Shown: positions 49,068 to 59,731 of the stretch, piece after piece
How the letters are laid out: each line of letters opens with the position of its first letter
Numbering within the stretch: the first letter of the stretch is position 1
NCBI GenBank assembly: GCA_032164245.1
Contig: JAVMKO010000001.1
Span: forward strand, 65,454,892-65,518,891
Reading direction: 5' to 3'
Length of the DNA: 64,000 nucleotides
Source: Sternotherus odoratus
Lineage: Eukaryota > Chordata > Testudines > Kinosternidae
The notes under the pieces: model-generated
Databases searched by the model: none
The model's input: the letters and a program-made list of their open reading frames with translations, nothing else
Told to the model about the DNA's origin: nothing
Program-made: the position numbers and the translations under genes

Positions 49068-49869
49068 CTATATGGGGTTCTCACAACAAATTTTTGGTGG
49101 CCTCAGATTGCAGCCACCAACTCTTGCTCGTGGCTGCTCTGACAGTTTTTCTTAAAATACTTGATTAACTTAAAGAAAAACAAATAAACATGCACATTCA
49201 CATGTCCAGATCATAATTTATGTATGTAGGGCTTTTTACAGACACAATAATAAAAATAATGTACAGTTGTGTCTGTTATTTACTGGACCTAAACAGAATA
49301 GAAATGCAATAAGGTGCTTTGCATGTTTTCCTTTTTTTTGTTGTTAATTTTTTTTTAGACTTGCTAGCTAGTAAGTCTGCTACTGTGAAAAGTTATATTT
49401 GTTAATATCACTTTTCACAGCAGACTTACTCATCCCCAGCAAGCTGGGGGACAAATTAACCCCTGGATGGGAAGATGGGTAAGGAGGCAAGAGGGCCGGG
49501 GTCTATGGGGGACTGGATGGGAGGGCTAGAGGAGGAAGCAGTGGTCGGGTGATGAGCAAAGGTGAGAATCCAGACCTGGGGACTAGGGTCCGGCTGTATA
49601 GTGGGGGGCTGGAGGAGGCAACAGGGACCTGGGGTGGGAAGGGGTGAGCCTGGGCCTGGAGCCTGAATTCCTGCTCCCAGTGGGCCAGGGACGTACTGGT
49701 CTCCACTTCCTGCAACTCCCTTTGGCTGGGAACAGTGAACTACAGCCACAGAGAGCTGCGGGCGGCCATGGCTGCAGATGGTCAATGTAAACAAACTATC
49801 TTGCAGCCCATCAGTGGATTACCCTGATGGGCTGCATGCAGCTCAGGGACCTCATGTTGCCCACCATTG
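49068..49869. mobile_element. hAT-like element, about 800 bp
   Basis: Left part GGTTCTCACAACAAATTTTT, then GGTGGCC; right part ACCCTGATGGGCTGCATGC, ending CATGTTGCCCACCATTG. The ends and interior style match a common turtle hAT family. An inner pair near 49366-49430 (AGTAAGTCTGCTACTGTGAA and its inverse) forms a hairpin. The open frames at 49456-49794 are compositional. Confidence 0.5.
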
Positions 49870-49953
49870 GCTTAGGACATTAAAGGTAAAAAAATTCAAA
49901 ACCACCCAAATCACTTAGGAGCCTACATCTCATGGAATGTTAATGGGACTTAG

Positions 49954-50229
49954 GCCTTGTCTACACTACAAACCTATATCAGTATAACTATGTTGCGCAG
50001 AGTGTGAAAAATTCACACCCCTGAGCAACGGAGTTATACTGACCTAACCCCCAATGTAGACAGTGCTATGCCAATGGAAGAGCGTCTCCCTTTGACGTAG
50101 CTACCAACTCTAGCACCTATGGGAGAAGCTCCCCCATTGGTTTAGTGGTGTCTTCAGTGAAGTACTAGAGCGGCACAGCTGCACTGGTGCTGCTGCACCA
50201 CAGCAGCATTTTACGTGTAAACCTGCCCT
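49954..50229. mobile_element. hAT MITE
   Basis: Ends GCCTTGTCTACACTACAAAC and GTGTAAACCTGCCCT. The flanking octamers GGACTTAG (49946-49953) and AATCTTAG (50230-50237) match at six of eight. An inner palindrome lies around GAGTGTGAAAAATTCACACC. Confidence 0.75.
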
Positions 50230-51704
50230 AATCTTAGGGTATATTTTGGAAAGTGTCTAACTCACCAGAGCCTAACTAGATTGGACAAATCACTGGAACA
50301 TATGCGACGGAGATCAATCCTTCAATGACAAGAAGATGACTAGATATGACCAATTCATCCTTGTCAATCTCTCAATTCTGTGTTTCAGTTGTATGTGGTA
50401 CTATATCATTTGCTCTATCCTCTTCTTAAGGCCAGATGTTCCATATGAGAAATCCACTTGCCAGGTTTTATGAGACACAGAAATGCCGTTGGCTGGGCTG
50501 TTATCAACTGACCTTGAAACTTTTAGAACTGTAAAGTCAAAACACTACTGTCTGTTTCACTGCACTGGAGGTCAGATTTTCTAATTTATTTACAGTCATT
50601 CACTTGTATATTAGGGCCCTGATCCTTCACTCCTTGCTCACACAACATACCCATTATCTTCAATTAAAAGGATGCAGGAATACACTCTGCATGAGAATTT
50701 ATTTCTGTCCAGGTCTTATATACTATGGCGATTCCTGTGGAGGAATCTCTTTTAATTGTATGTAAAGTGAAGGGAGAGGAGGATGTACTAACTGTTTCAA
50801 TGTAGATTGTCTTGCTTTGTGAATATAAAGAGGCTGCGGATTTAATATATATTATGATGCATTAGTTTCCTGTTTATAAATAAGTTCTGTTTGTGAGCTG
50901 GTACTGATCAAGTGGAAGGCTAGGCACAATCCTAAAATCAGTTGAGTCATATGGAATTTAAATTGAACAGTTACAATTATAACATAATGGAAATATGAGC
51001 CTCTGCCTGAGATACTTGTAGGTGCACTTCAGTACACTGAATTTTAATGCATTGTCAGTTCAGGCCTCTTCTTACTACAGAAATGTCTTGGTGCACTCAA
51101 CAGCGACAACTCAGCCCTAACTGGTTAATTCAGCAGCTCACTGTATAAAGCTTTTCTAGTTTTTGGACAGAATTGTCCATCTCCTCAAGATGCATTGAAA
51201 ATCTTAGGCAATTTTCATCTGGTCTATAGCTGATTTAATAGGACAAAAACATGTAAATATTTTCACAAGTAAGTAAAACAAAATGTTAATCATGCTGTTA
51301 GTGCAGGATTAGAAGGAGTTCAGATATTACAGAGATCAGCGTGGTATAAGAACCTATATCGGAATGGAGATAATCCAATTTCCTGTTATTCATTGGGTTG
51401 TATTATTCATTCAAATAGAACTGGATGAAAAGATTTGAAAACATTGTTATATTCTCTTTCAGCTAGAAAAAAAAAATAGTGGCAGCAGAAATTATTGACC
51501 AAATGATTTGAAAGCATGTGGACAGCCACCAATTCATTTCGGAAGATAGTCAAAATCACATCTTCACAGATTTGACAAGAATAATGTATCCTCAGAAAAT
51601 TCATACCAGAGGTGCACTAATCATTACTATTTGTTATTGGTTATTCTCTTGTGTTAAAATATAACAACAAAAAAGAAGCTTTTATCTTAGTCAGGAGTAG
51701 AAAA
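50230..51704. other. Intergenic, no gene seen
   Basis: AT-rich. A worn 'ggccctgatccttcactcc' piece near 50617 belongs to the palindromic repeat style. No exon is supported. Confidence 0.4.
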
Positions 51705-52739
51705 TCTATATATATAAAAGTCAAATGGTGTATGCGTGTATGTACGTGCACTTACTCCTTCCACACCGTTTGAGCTAGAGACTTGAAATTTGGTACAGTT
51801 ATAGGCTATAGGGTCCTAATCAGGGTAAGAGTCGAAAATTTTTCAAATCTCACCTCTGACGCCCCCCAGGGGTGAAATTATTTAAAGGCCAATCACATCA
51901 GCTGGGCAGCTGCTGTTCTCTGTGACATAGTTATGATGTCATAATACCCCCTCCAACGGACCCTGCATTTGCTCAGCTCTCTGCCCCCGCCCCCCTCCAA
52001 TGGACCCTGCACTCGTTCAGCTCTGCCCCCTCCCCCCTCCAACAGACCCCGCACTCGCTCAGCTCTCTTCCCCCTCCCCCCTCCAACGGACCCCGCACTC
52101 GCTCAGCTCTCTGCCCCCTCCCCACCTCCGACGGACCTGAGTTGGGTTTGGTCGGAGGGTAAGTGAGGTAGGGGTGTCGGGTTTGGTCGGGGGGTGAGGT
52201 GGGGGTGTCGGGTTTGGTTGGGGGGTAAGTGAGCCGGGGGTGTCGTGTTTGGTCTGGGGGGGTGGGAAGGTTTCTGGGTGGGTGAGGGGTGAGGTGTGGG
52301 TGTTGGGGTTGGTCAGGGGGTGTTGGGTTTGGTGGGGGGTAAGGTGGGGGTGTTGGGTTTGGTTGGGGGGGTGAGGAGGGGGGTCGGGGTTGGTCGAGGG
52401 GTAAGTGAGGTGTGGGTGTCAGGTTTGTTTGTGGTGGTAGGTAGGGGTGTTGGGTTTGGTTGGGGGGGAAAGTGAGATGGGTGTGTCAGGTTTGGTCTAT
52501 GGGTGGTGAGGTGTGGGTGTTGGTCAGGGGGTGTTGGGGTTGGTAGGGGGTGACGTGGGGGTGTTGGGTTTGGGTGGGGGGGTGAAAATGTGAGTCGGGG
52601 TTGGTCGAGGGGTAAGTGAGGTGGGGGTGTCGGGTTTGCTCTCTGCCCCCTCCCCCCTCCAACGGACCCCGCACTCGCTCAGCTCTCTGCCCCCTCCCCA
52701 CCTCCGATGGACCCGAGCAACACCGTGTATTTTCGTTAG
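51705..52739 (+). mobile_element. Non-autonomous Helitron
   Basis: The 5' end TCTATATATATAAAAGTCAA follows an A at 51704. The 3' end has a GC-rich hairpin (CCGAGCAACACCGTGTA) and then TTTTCGTTAG before a T at 52740. TC...(C/T)TRR ends, insertion between A and T, and a hairpin about 10 bases from the 3' end are Helitron signatures. No Rep/helicase frame is present. Most of the 1035 bp is satellite-like filler, listed separately. Confidence 0.8.
51965..52720. repeat. Satellite-like arrays inside the Helitron
   Basis: C-rich units of about 44 bp (CTCAGCTCTCTGCCCCCTCC, then CCAACGGACCCCGCACTCG) occur three to four times at 51970-52140 and again at 52639-52712. Between them lies a G/T-rich array (GGTTTGGTCGGGGGGTGAGG-like units with GTAAGTGAGG). 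The strand switch from C-rich to G-rich is striking. All open frames here are compositional. Confidence 0.8.
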
Positions 52740-52854
52740 TGCTATATAAATTAGATGACTAATCACCTACCATGAACACTGAAAGTTAATAGTGTGTGAA
52801 CACTTGTTCATAGAAGCTATTTAGTGAATACTTATAAATAACAAAGCGACATGA

Positions 52855-53010
52855 GTGATGTAATCTTTTATTGGACCAGTTTCTGTTGGTGAGAAAGACA
52901 TGCTTTCGGGCTTACAGAGAGCTCATCTTCTCTCTCTCCCCAACAGAAGTTGGTCCAATAAAAGTTATTACCTCACCCACCTTGTTGCTCTAATATCCTG
53001 GGACCAACCT
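52855..53010. repeat. Penelope-like end, palindromic
   Basis: AATCTTTTATTGGACCAGTT at the left and AACAGAAGTTGGTCCAATAA at the right are inverted copies, with CACCCACCTTGTTGCTC after. Same family as 43905 and 30186. Confidence 0.5.
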
Positions 53011-53329
53011 GACAACAACACTGCATATATGAATAACAGTCAGAGAAATCCAGATCAATTTGCAAATGATTCACAAACAGAAGAAAGGCCAGAATTCTTC
53101 ACAGAAATTACTCATAATAAATAATTCAGCTACTGCTTATTGGGTCAACATCATCCCATTGTCATTTATTTGACTATTGTCATTTCCTATTTTAAAGTTT
53201 GCTCCATTTCTGCAAACACATATATCTACTCTTCATTTAAGCAGTTGAGTACTGCTATTGAAATGCACAGGACTATGCCTGTGTTTAGAATTAAGAATGT
53301 GTGTAAATCTTTTCAGGACTGAGGCTATA

Positions 53330-53985
53330 TTGTGCGGTGATTAGAACACAGGAATGTGGGAGTCAGGAGCACTCCTTCACTCTATTCCAGCACTCCTTCT
53401 ATTCACTCTAAACTACGGCCTGCAGTCCAAGTCTGGCCTGCGGGACCATACTGCCTGGCCCCTGAGCTCCCGACTGGGGAGGCTAGCCCCAGCCGCATCC
53501 TCATCTTCCTCCCTTCCCCAGAGACTCACCTTACCACATGAGCAGTGTTCCGGGGGGTGGGGGGGGGGGTGGAGAGGAATGCTCCTGCGGGGCAGCATGT
53601 CTGGCTCCAGGCAGCTGCCATACATGCTGCTTTGAGTAGCATGGTAAGGGGGCCAGGGCCAGGGGGTCGGATAAGAGAAGGGAGTCCCGGGAGGGGGGGG
53701 GCAGTCAGGGGACAAGGAGCAGGGGGGCTTGGATGGGTTGGAGGTTGTGGGGGGGACAGTCAAGGGGCAGGAAGTGGGAGGGGGTCGGATGGTGGCGCGC
53801 CCAGGCTGTTTGGGGAGGCACAGCCTTCCCTACCCGGACCTCCATACAATTTTGCAACCTCGATGTAGCCCTCAGGCCAAAATGTTTGCCCCCCTGCTCT
53901 ATTCCATAGTATATCACTGACTTGCCACATTACTTTGGGCAAATCATTTGCAGTCTGATCCTACACCCACCACGGTCAATCAATT
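53330..53985 (-). repeat. MIR SINE split by a hAT element
   Basis: Left piece GGGAGTCAGGAGC...CTCTATTC and right piece CACTGACTTGCCACATTACTTTG read as one antisense MIR once the insertion at 53388-53896 and one duplicate octamer are removed. Confidence 0.7.
53388..53896. mobile_element. hAT element inserted in the MIR, perfect 8-bp duplication
   Basis: Identical octamers CTCTATTC flank it (53380-53387 and 53897-53904). It begins CAGCACTCC, then CTAAACTACGGCCTGCAG; it ends GGCCAAAATGTTTGCCCCCCTG, typical of a turtle family with 'aaactacggcc' ends. G-rich interior (53550-53790) with G-quadruplex-like runs. No transposase. Confidence 0.85.
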
Positions 53986-54544
53986 TCTTTTACCAATGTA
54001 GCTTGTTTCACTTAGGTGGTTGGGATGGAATAAACTACTCAGATAAAAGGTTTTTTTGGTATACGCTCGGTCCAGGAGTGCTTTGCCAGTAAATATACTG
54101 GTATATCTATGCTGGTAAAGTGCTCCTCACGTACACATGGCCTTGATTAATTGATGTGTGTAAAGCACCAAAATCTTTCATTGAAAAGTTCTATGTAAAT
54201 GCAAAATATGATTATTATTATTATGCAAAGCAATATTCTGTTTTCAAGAGTGATGCTTTCATTTCTGTGTCCATTGGGTTTCTACTTACCTACTTTGTAA
54301 ACTATTGTTTTTTCAGATTTGCTGTTGTGATGTCTTCTTATTACCACCCTGTCTGTACTGTAATGTTTGCTTTTTAATCCTTAAGGATTTTCTTGAATGC
54401 TGTACATTCATTCATGCATAGGCGCTGGAGCACCCATGGAAAAAAATGGTGGGTGCTTAGCGTCCACTGGCAAACGATAGAACTATACATGTCCAAAACC
54501 AAGTTTATTCTTGTGCAACAGGAATTTAAATAGAACAAGTACTT

Positions 54545-54718
54545 AGAATCATAGAGTCAGAAGGGACCTCAGGAGACCATCTAGATAAACCCCCTGCCCA
54601 AATCAGGACCAAGTCCCATTTTTGCCCTATATCTCTAAATGGCCCCCTCAAGGATTGAACTCATAAGCCTGGGTTTAGGAGGCCAGTGCTCAAACCACTG
54701 AGCTCTCTCTGCCCAATA
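54545..54718 (-). mobile_element. tRNA-derived SINE with CR1-type tail
   Basis: Minus-strand reading: AGCTCAGTGGTTTGAGC head, B-box GAGTTCAATCC, the segment CCATTTAGAGATATAGGGC, then TCTAGATGGTCTCCTGAGG and TTCTGACTCTATGATTCTA. A nearly full-length copy of the family at 27461. Confidence 0.85.
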
Positions 54719-54802
54719 TGGCAAAGGAGCAGAAAGAAGAATGGGCATGAAACAAAGAGCTTTAAATTCAGTAAAGGAAAAAGCTTAACTAAATTAAATC
54801 AG

Positions 54803-54960
54803 TGGTTCCCAAGTTTATCCATACTGTGACCCCAAGTTACAATAAATTTTTGGGAGCCCCTCCCTTAAGTTTTGGGACTGTCTATATAGATAGCTATAAA
54901 GAAAGGGGCATGACTGAGGTCCCTGAAATATGAGGACCATCCCTGGTTGAGAACGTATTG
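54803..54960. mobile_element. hAT MITE
   Basis: Starts CAGTGGTTCCCAAGTTTATC; ends CCTGGTTGAGAACGTATTG. Inverted ends, with a worn right terminus. AT-rich interior. Confidence 0.6.
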
Positions 54961-55886
54961 GTCTATCCAAGCTGAAGATCTCAGCATAATCTTACTGATC
55001 TGAGAACATTTCTTTCCAGCAAAAGAGACATACTGCACTTCTATTGTGCACAGATGAAATATTCCTTAGTATTTTTAGCTGAAAAAATCTTTCCACAGCT
55101 CTCTGATGTTTAAATAACTAGCTGAAGTGAAATTGTCTTTCAGATACAAAGAAAATAACAGCACAATTATCGGAGAGACTTACAAAGATAGCAGGAGAGA
55201 CAAAGTATGGTGCATTCAAAACTTTCACAGTGTGCCCTCGGATTCCTGCTGAAGTGATACAGCTTAACCAATGCTTTATGAGACAGTGCATATCTACATG
55301 CATGTCTGAACATTATGGGAAAGAGTGGAATTCACTCAACTGAATTAATTTCTCCTTCTGAAGAACATAGACGATCAATCTCATCTGTTCAGTCGAACAA
55401 CGATTTAGAATTCTGTTAAAGCAACGGTGTCTCACTCTGGAACTGTTTCAGTTTACCAAACAGTATCAAAGCATGACCTGTTCGGTTGGAGGAGGGGAGG
55501 AGAATGTATGTATATACAGTGGCATATGACAAATTGATTGACCACTACCCCATTGACATATATACATATATTCTGTACCAGTGTAATCTAATTGCATTTA
55601 AATAAAAAAAAAACAGTGCATGTTTTAGTGGCTGTATCATGGATACTGGAGGCAATTGAACGGTAAATTCACTGAGGAGGCACTTCTCCAGGAAACTCGG
55701 AGATGGAAGCTAAAGAAAATAGGTGAACTCTTCCTACCAGTGAATCAAGGATGCCAACCTTCCCCTCCCTCGCTACCCTCCCAAAAACAACCCCCCCCCC
55801 CAAACAACTCCGAAAATATTGAATTGTCCATTACTGACACTCTGAACTCACATTTTACAACGTTCATTTATCTCTGAGTGAAGGAC
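54961..55886. other. Intergenic, no feature recognised
   Basis: Single-copy-looking AT-rich sequence. Homopolymer runs occur near 55600 and 55791. No gene is supported. Confidence 0.35.
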
Positions 55887-56032
55887 CAGGACCGGCTCTA
55901 ACTTTTTTGCCACCCTGAGCAAAGGAAAGGGCAGCTGGAGGAGTGCCACCCTAAGACTGGCCAGAATGCCACCCCTTGCAGAGTGCTGCCCCAGGCACGT
56001 GCTTCTTATGCTGGTGCCTGCAGCCAGCCCTG
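55887..56032. mobile_element. Short hAT MITE (146 bp)
   Basis: Starts CAGGACCGGCTCTAAC; ends GCCTGCAGCCAGCCCTG. Octamers TGAAGGAC (55879-55886) and CAAAGGAC (56033-56040) match at six of eight. Interior 'ttttttgccaccctgagcaa' and 'ccaggcacgtgcttc' fit a common turtle family. Confidence 0.8.
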
Positions 56033-58890
56033 CAAAGGACACCTCCATGTGGAGATCTCACACCTTCTATCCAGAAAGGGGCACCGCTGCCTCAGTGGGA
56101 TCATTCTCTCTTCCTCCAGACCCAGTGGAGCTTTCTCAGTGCAGACCAAGGTCCACAATGGGGGAGGGGCAAGACACTGAGCATACGAGTGTCATGAAAG
56201 GGATTGGTGGGAAGGAAACAGCCATCACGTTCTGTTCAGACTCATGGACCATAACCAGGGAAGGTTACACAGATGTGATTCCAATGAAGTCACAATGCCT
56301 CAGGTTTGAGGGGAAGCCCTGCCCCCGCTTCTGTGGGGGAAGAGGTAGCTCCTCTATGAAATTCGGGCTTCCACACTTTCCTTGTAGCACCTGCAGAGCT
56401 AGGTTCCAAAACAATGACACAGGACACGGTCAAACAGACAATAATAAAGTAAACCTGCTTTAATGAGATGAATGCAGCTGGGTGCATTTCTGCCCGTTTT
56501 GCATTGGTCTGATTATGTCTTCTCCCTGGGTGGAAGTCTTTACCAATTATTTGATACTTATTCTCCTCTCATTTACCTGTAGACTCTGCTACTCTCACGC
56601 CAGGACATTGAGCAGTTTGGTTCTCTTCTCTATAGTTACTAACCCCCTCATCTTTGGTGTCATCCACAGAATTGATTGCAGCTGTATTTACAGATACAAA
56701 AGACAAAGCAGATACCCAGGGTGCACAGAGGTGAGTTTGTTTGTTCGTTTATTGGACTACATCTAATAGGAAGCACCACTGTCTGATTACCTGCACCTGC
56801 TTTTTGCCACTGTGAGAGAAGGTGGTGTGTGGGCCTGAGAGTGCTGGGCAGACCACAGCCTGAATGCTACTGAGATATGACAACATCCCCTGGTTGACAT
56901 GTTTGAGGGGCTGTACATATTTTCCCTACGTCATGAGGGTCAGAAATATTATTTTTTAAAAAAGGGACCTTCACAAATGAAGTGAACCTTTCTGAAAAAG
57001 AAACAATTACCTCCTAGAAAGCCTTCTCAGGGCAGGTTCTTCCTCAAATGAAAGAAACACTTCCAAACAGGAAAGACAAGAACTGATTTTGAGATTCAGC
57101 TGTTTAAATGCTCACTATTCCCACTCTGCAACATTTTAATGTAACACTCAGGGAAAGCTGCAGACCTAGCAAGGAGCTGGAGGAAAGGAAACAAAGGAGC
57201 AACCGGAAAAGAACAGAGTGCTCTATCTCATTTAGAACAAAGTAAAACTAACTACTCCAGGGTGCTGACCACAGACATTTGACAATATGTCTAAAAGATA
57301 CAGATGACTATTGAAGGGGAAACGTGAAAACAAAAGAGATGTTGAACTACTTTAGTGTTCATGCGAGATTATGTGCTACTAGTGGGATAAAAACAGAGGT
57401 AGAACTCAGAAAAGTTATAGCATAACAGAACCCTAAATCATTCCCTGGGGATTTACAAACAGGAGAGAACCAGGGTAAGAGCTAGAGGATCACATCGTTT
57501 AGTGGCAGTAAAACTGACAACCACTGACTCACTGGAGGAAACCCCCCCCCCCATCACTGTACATTACAGTTATGTAATAATATGGGAATTATACTGTTGG
57601 AGAAACCCATGTCAGAAAATAGACACTATATATGATTCCCATTCACAGAACTTTCTGAAACGAAACAGCACACCCCGGGAGTAAAATTAGCTAAGGATTG
57701 GTCTTTAAACAGTGGGTATTTATGATCCCCTGCAACCATTATATGAATGAATAGGACTGACTGTAAAACAGGAAGGCTTTATTTCAAAAAAAGACATCCT
57801 TGCTTAGTAAGCCAGAATTACAGGAAAGAAAAAGCTTTCAATAATATGCCAGAGTTTGGGTTAAAGTACCAATAAAAATTCAAGAACCAACTCGGGGTGT
57901 GTTTCTTTATATTTATCCATTCCATTTGTGACAACAGTGCTAAAACGTTACAGGGGTGCAAAACGGGAATTCATACAGAGGAAGGCTGACCTAAGGCTGC
58001 CTTGAGTGGCAGGATGGTTTAAATACGGTGTATTCTTTAACTACATGGACTATATTTCAACAGTATGTAAAAGTGTGTAGCACGTGGGGGGAAAGAAATA
58101 ATTGATCACTGTCATTGCCTTCTCTTTTCAGGGGCACGATTTCCTCTTCAGTGCTGCGCAAAAGCGATCATCGTTGAAAAAGCAATCCTTCAATGAGTGT
58201 GTTGCTGGCATATGGACTACGTGCACCAGCCCTTAAACAAATCCCCACCGATCAAAATGTGCTGCAGTGTAATATGTGCATTCTCTGCCTTCAGCAGATG
58301 GAACTCTTGTCTTTGGGGAAAGTCACGTTCTGATTCTGTAGCATTTCATCTCAACCCCCGTGCTAAAAAAAAAAAAATATTAGTCTCTCTGACCCTTCCA
58401 CTCTTTCAAATAACCTTTACATTCATGGTGATGGTGCCGAGGATACCAATGATAGGGAACGTATGTTAACACAAATGAGAAATACTTCACCAGTCCAGTG
58501 TGCACACAATATGAATGTCTATTAACTCAAGTCAATAGAGCGCTGAGTTTTTTGAACACCAACAGTGAATTTTCTCATACTTCCATTGCGCCCCCTAATG
58601 GAAGCAAAGATACCAGCCAAAACGGACCCCATTCAGCTCCAGTTTAAAGAAAGCAGCTACCCACCGTATCACTGGAACCGCATACATTTGTGTCCTCTGT
58701 ATGTCGGGGTTTTCCTTACATGTATTTACCCCGGTTTTTACTCATTCCGAATCTGTTCTCATTATGTCCTGGACGGTGGAGTTGGAGGAAAATCCCTATC
58801 AAGACTGAACAACACTGATGAAAATGGAATTCCTATATCCTGAAAATAGTTTTCATTACCCTATAGGACACTTATTATATATGTATACTA
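56033..58890. other. NTS upstream flank, no gene seen
   Basis: About 2.8 kb of largely single-copy-looking sequence upstream of NTS. Open frames of 60-165 codons occur on both strands, but none carries a domain, convincing splice context or homology I recognise. Confidence 0.4.
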
Positions 58891-58893
58891 TAT

Positions 58894-58946
58894 AATTTAG
58901 GACACACGAAATAGCTTAAAGTCTAGCTATTAGTGTGTCCTAAATT
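58894..58946. repeat. Short hairpin (inverted repeat)
   Basis: Left arm AATTTAGGACACAC, then GAA, then ATAGCT; right arm AGCTAT, then TA, then GTGTGTCCTAAATT. The 14-bp and 6-bp stems are perfect, with a small internal loop and an 8-nt terminal loop. It may be a tiny MITE or a folded RNA element. Confidence 0.75.
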
Positions 58947-59472
58947 TTAAAAAAAACTATGAAAAATATACTTTAAAAGAAACCAACCTTTGATGGCACA
59001 AAACATCGGTTCCGTATACATCTCTCTATATTTTATTCCCTCCCATCGTTTGTCGAGCAGTTAGTAAAAGTCGGCAACACGTTTACAGAGGGGAACAAAT
59101 GATTATGTGGGGGATACTGGGGTAAAATGTTCGCCCGCTTTCCCAAAGCATCTCTTTTGCATCTTGTACAGTGCATCTCATTCACAGGTGCCTACGCCTT
59201 TTTAACGCACACACACCCTATTCCCCCTAGGCACTGTCCTATCTTTCGGGCTGCTGTGTGTATGACAGAGCACAGGTGAGCCGAACACCGGTTTGCTCTG
59301 TATGTAGAAACGTTTCTGAACTGATCTCCGAGTGCGTCAAGGAGTGTGGAGCAGCGCAGCGCAATTAGTGAATCGCGTCAGTTTCACTCAGACCCGAGTT
59401 GGGGGCGGGGGCTGAGGAGGAGGAGGAGGGGAAGGGAGGGTAATTCATTAAGAGACAATCACTCTACTTTTG

Positions 59473-59496
59473 TGACATCACCCCACTGCTTATATA
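59473..59496 (+). promoter_or_regulatory. NTS: NTS core promoter: CRE-like site and TATA box
   Basis: TGACATCA (59473-59480) is a CRE-like element and TATATA (59491-59496) is the TATA box, in a short block that otherwise reads CCCCACTGCT. Mammalian NTS promoters are known to use a CRE-like site of this type together with AP-1-like sites near the TATA box, so this is likely the site of cAMP- and growth-factor-responsive control. Transcription is expected to start about 25-30 bp downstream, near 59522. A CGTCA half-site also occurs further upstream, near 59375. Confidence 0.8.
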
Positions 59497-59661
59497 CTTA
59501 GGGAATGGTCCAAGGCTCTCCTTATGGTTCAGGCACTCACAAGTCTGCTCAAGGCAGCGAGGGGAAGAAGCAGCTGTACTTTCTCTCTCTTTCTGTCTGT
59601 GTCTGTCTCTCTCATCTCCTCTTCTTAGTATTTATGGACTTTACTTTCTAGAGGGCTGAAG

Positions 59662-59731
59662 ATGGCAAGAATGAGAATTCAACTGGTGTGCATGATCCTT
59701 TTGGCTTTCACCTCCTGGAGTCTGTGCTCAG
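59662..59731 (+). CDS. NTS: NTS, coding exon 1 (signal peptide)
   Basis: NTS encodes the precursor of neurotensin and neuromedin N, secreted peptides of brain and gut. ATG at 59662 (context GAAGATGG) starts MARMRIQLVCMILLAFTSWS, then LCS and the first base of a split Asp codon, followed by donor GTAAGC at 59732. The hydrophobic core after residue 6 is a classical signal peptide, and the IQLVCM-LLAF-SWSLCS pattern is diagnostic of NTS. A second in-frame ATG at codon 4 is possible, but the first has the better context. The 5' untranslated region from about 59522 includes a CTCTCT-rich tract. The promoter lies about 165 bp upstream. The protein continues in exon 2. Confidence 0.96.

Noticed and set aside
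51969..52766. Proline-rich frames and possible coding sequence
   Set aside because: They are produced by C-rich/G-rich satellite units in the Helitron.
56033..58890. Small genes from the 165- and 90-codon open frames
   Set aside because: Frames overlap on one strand, lack domains and splice context, and match chance expectation for this length.
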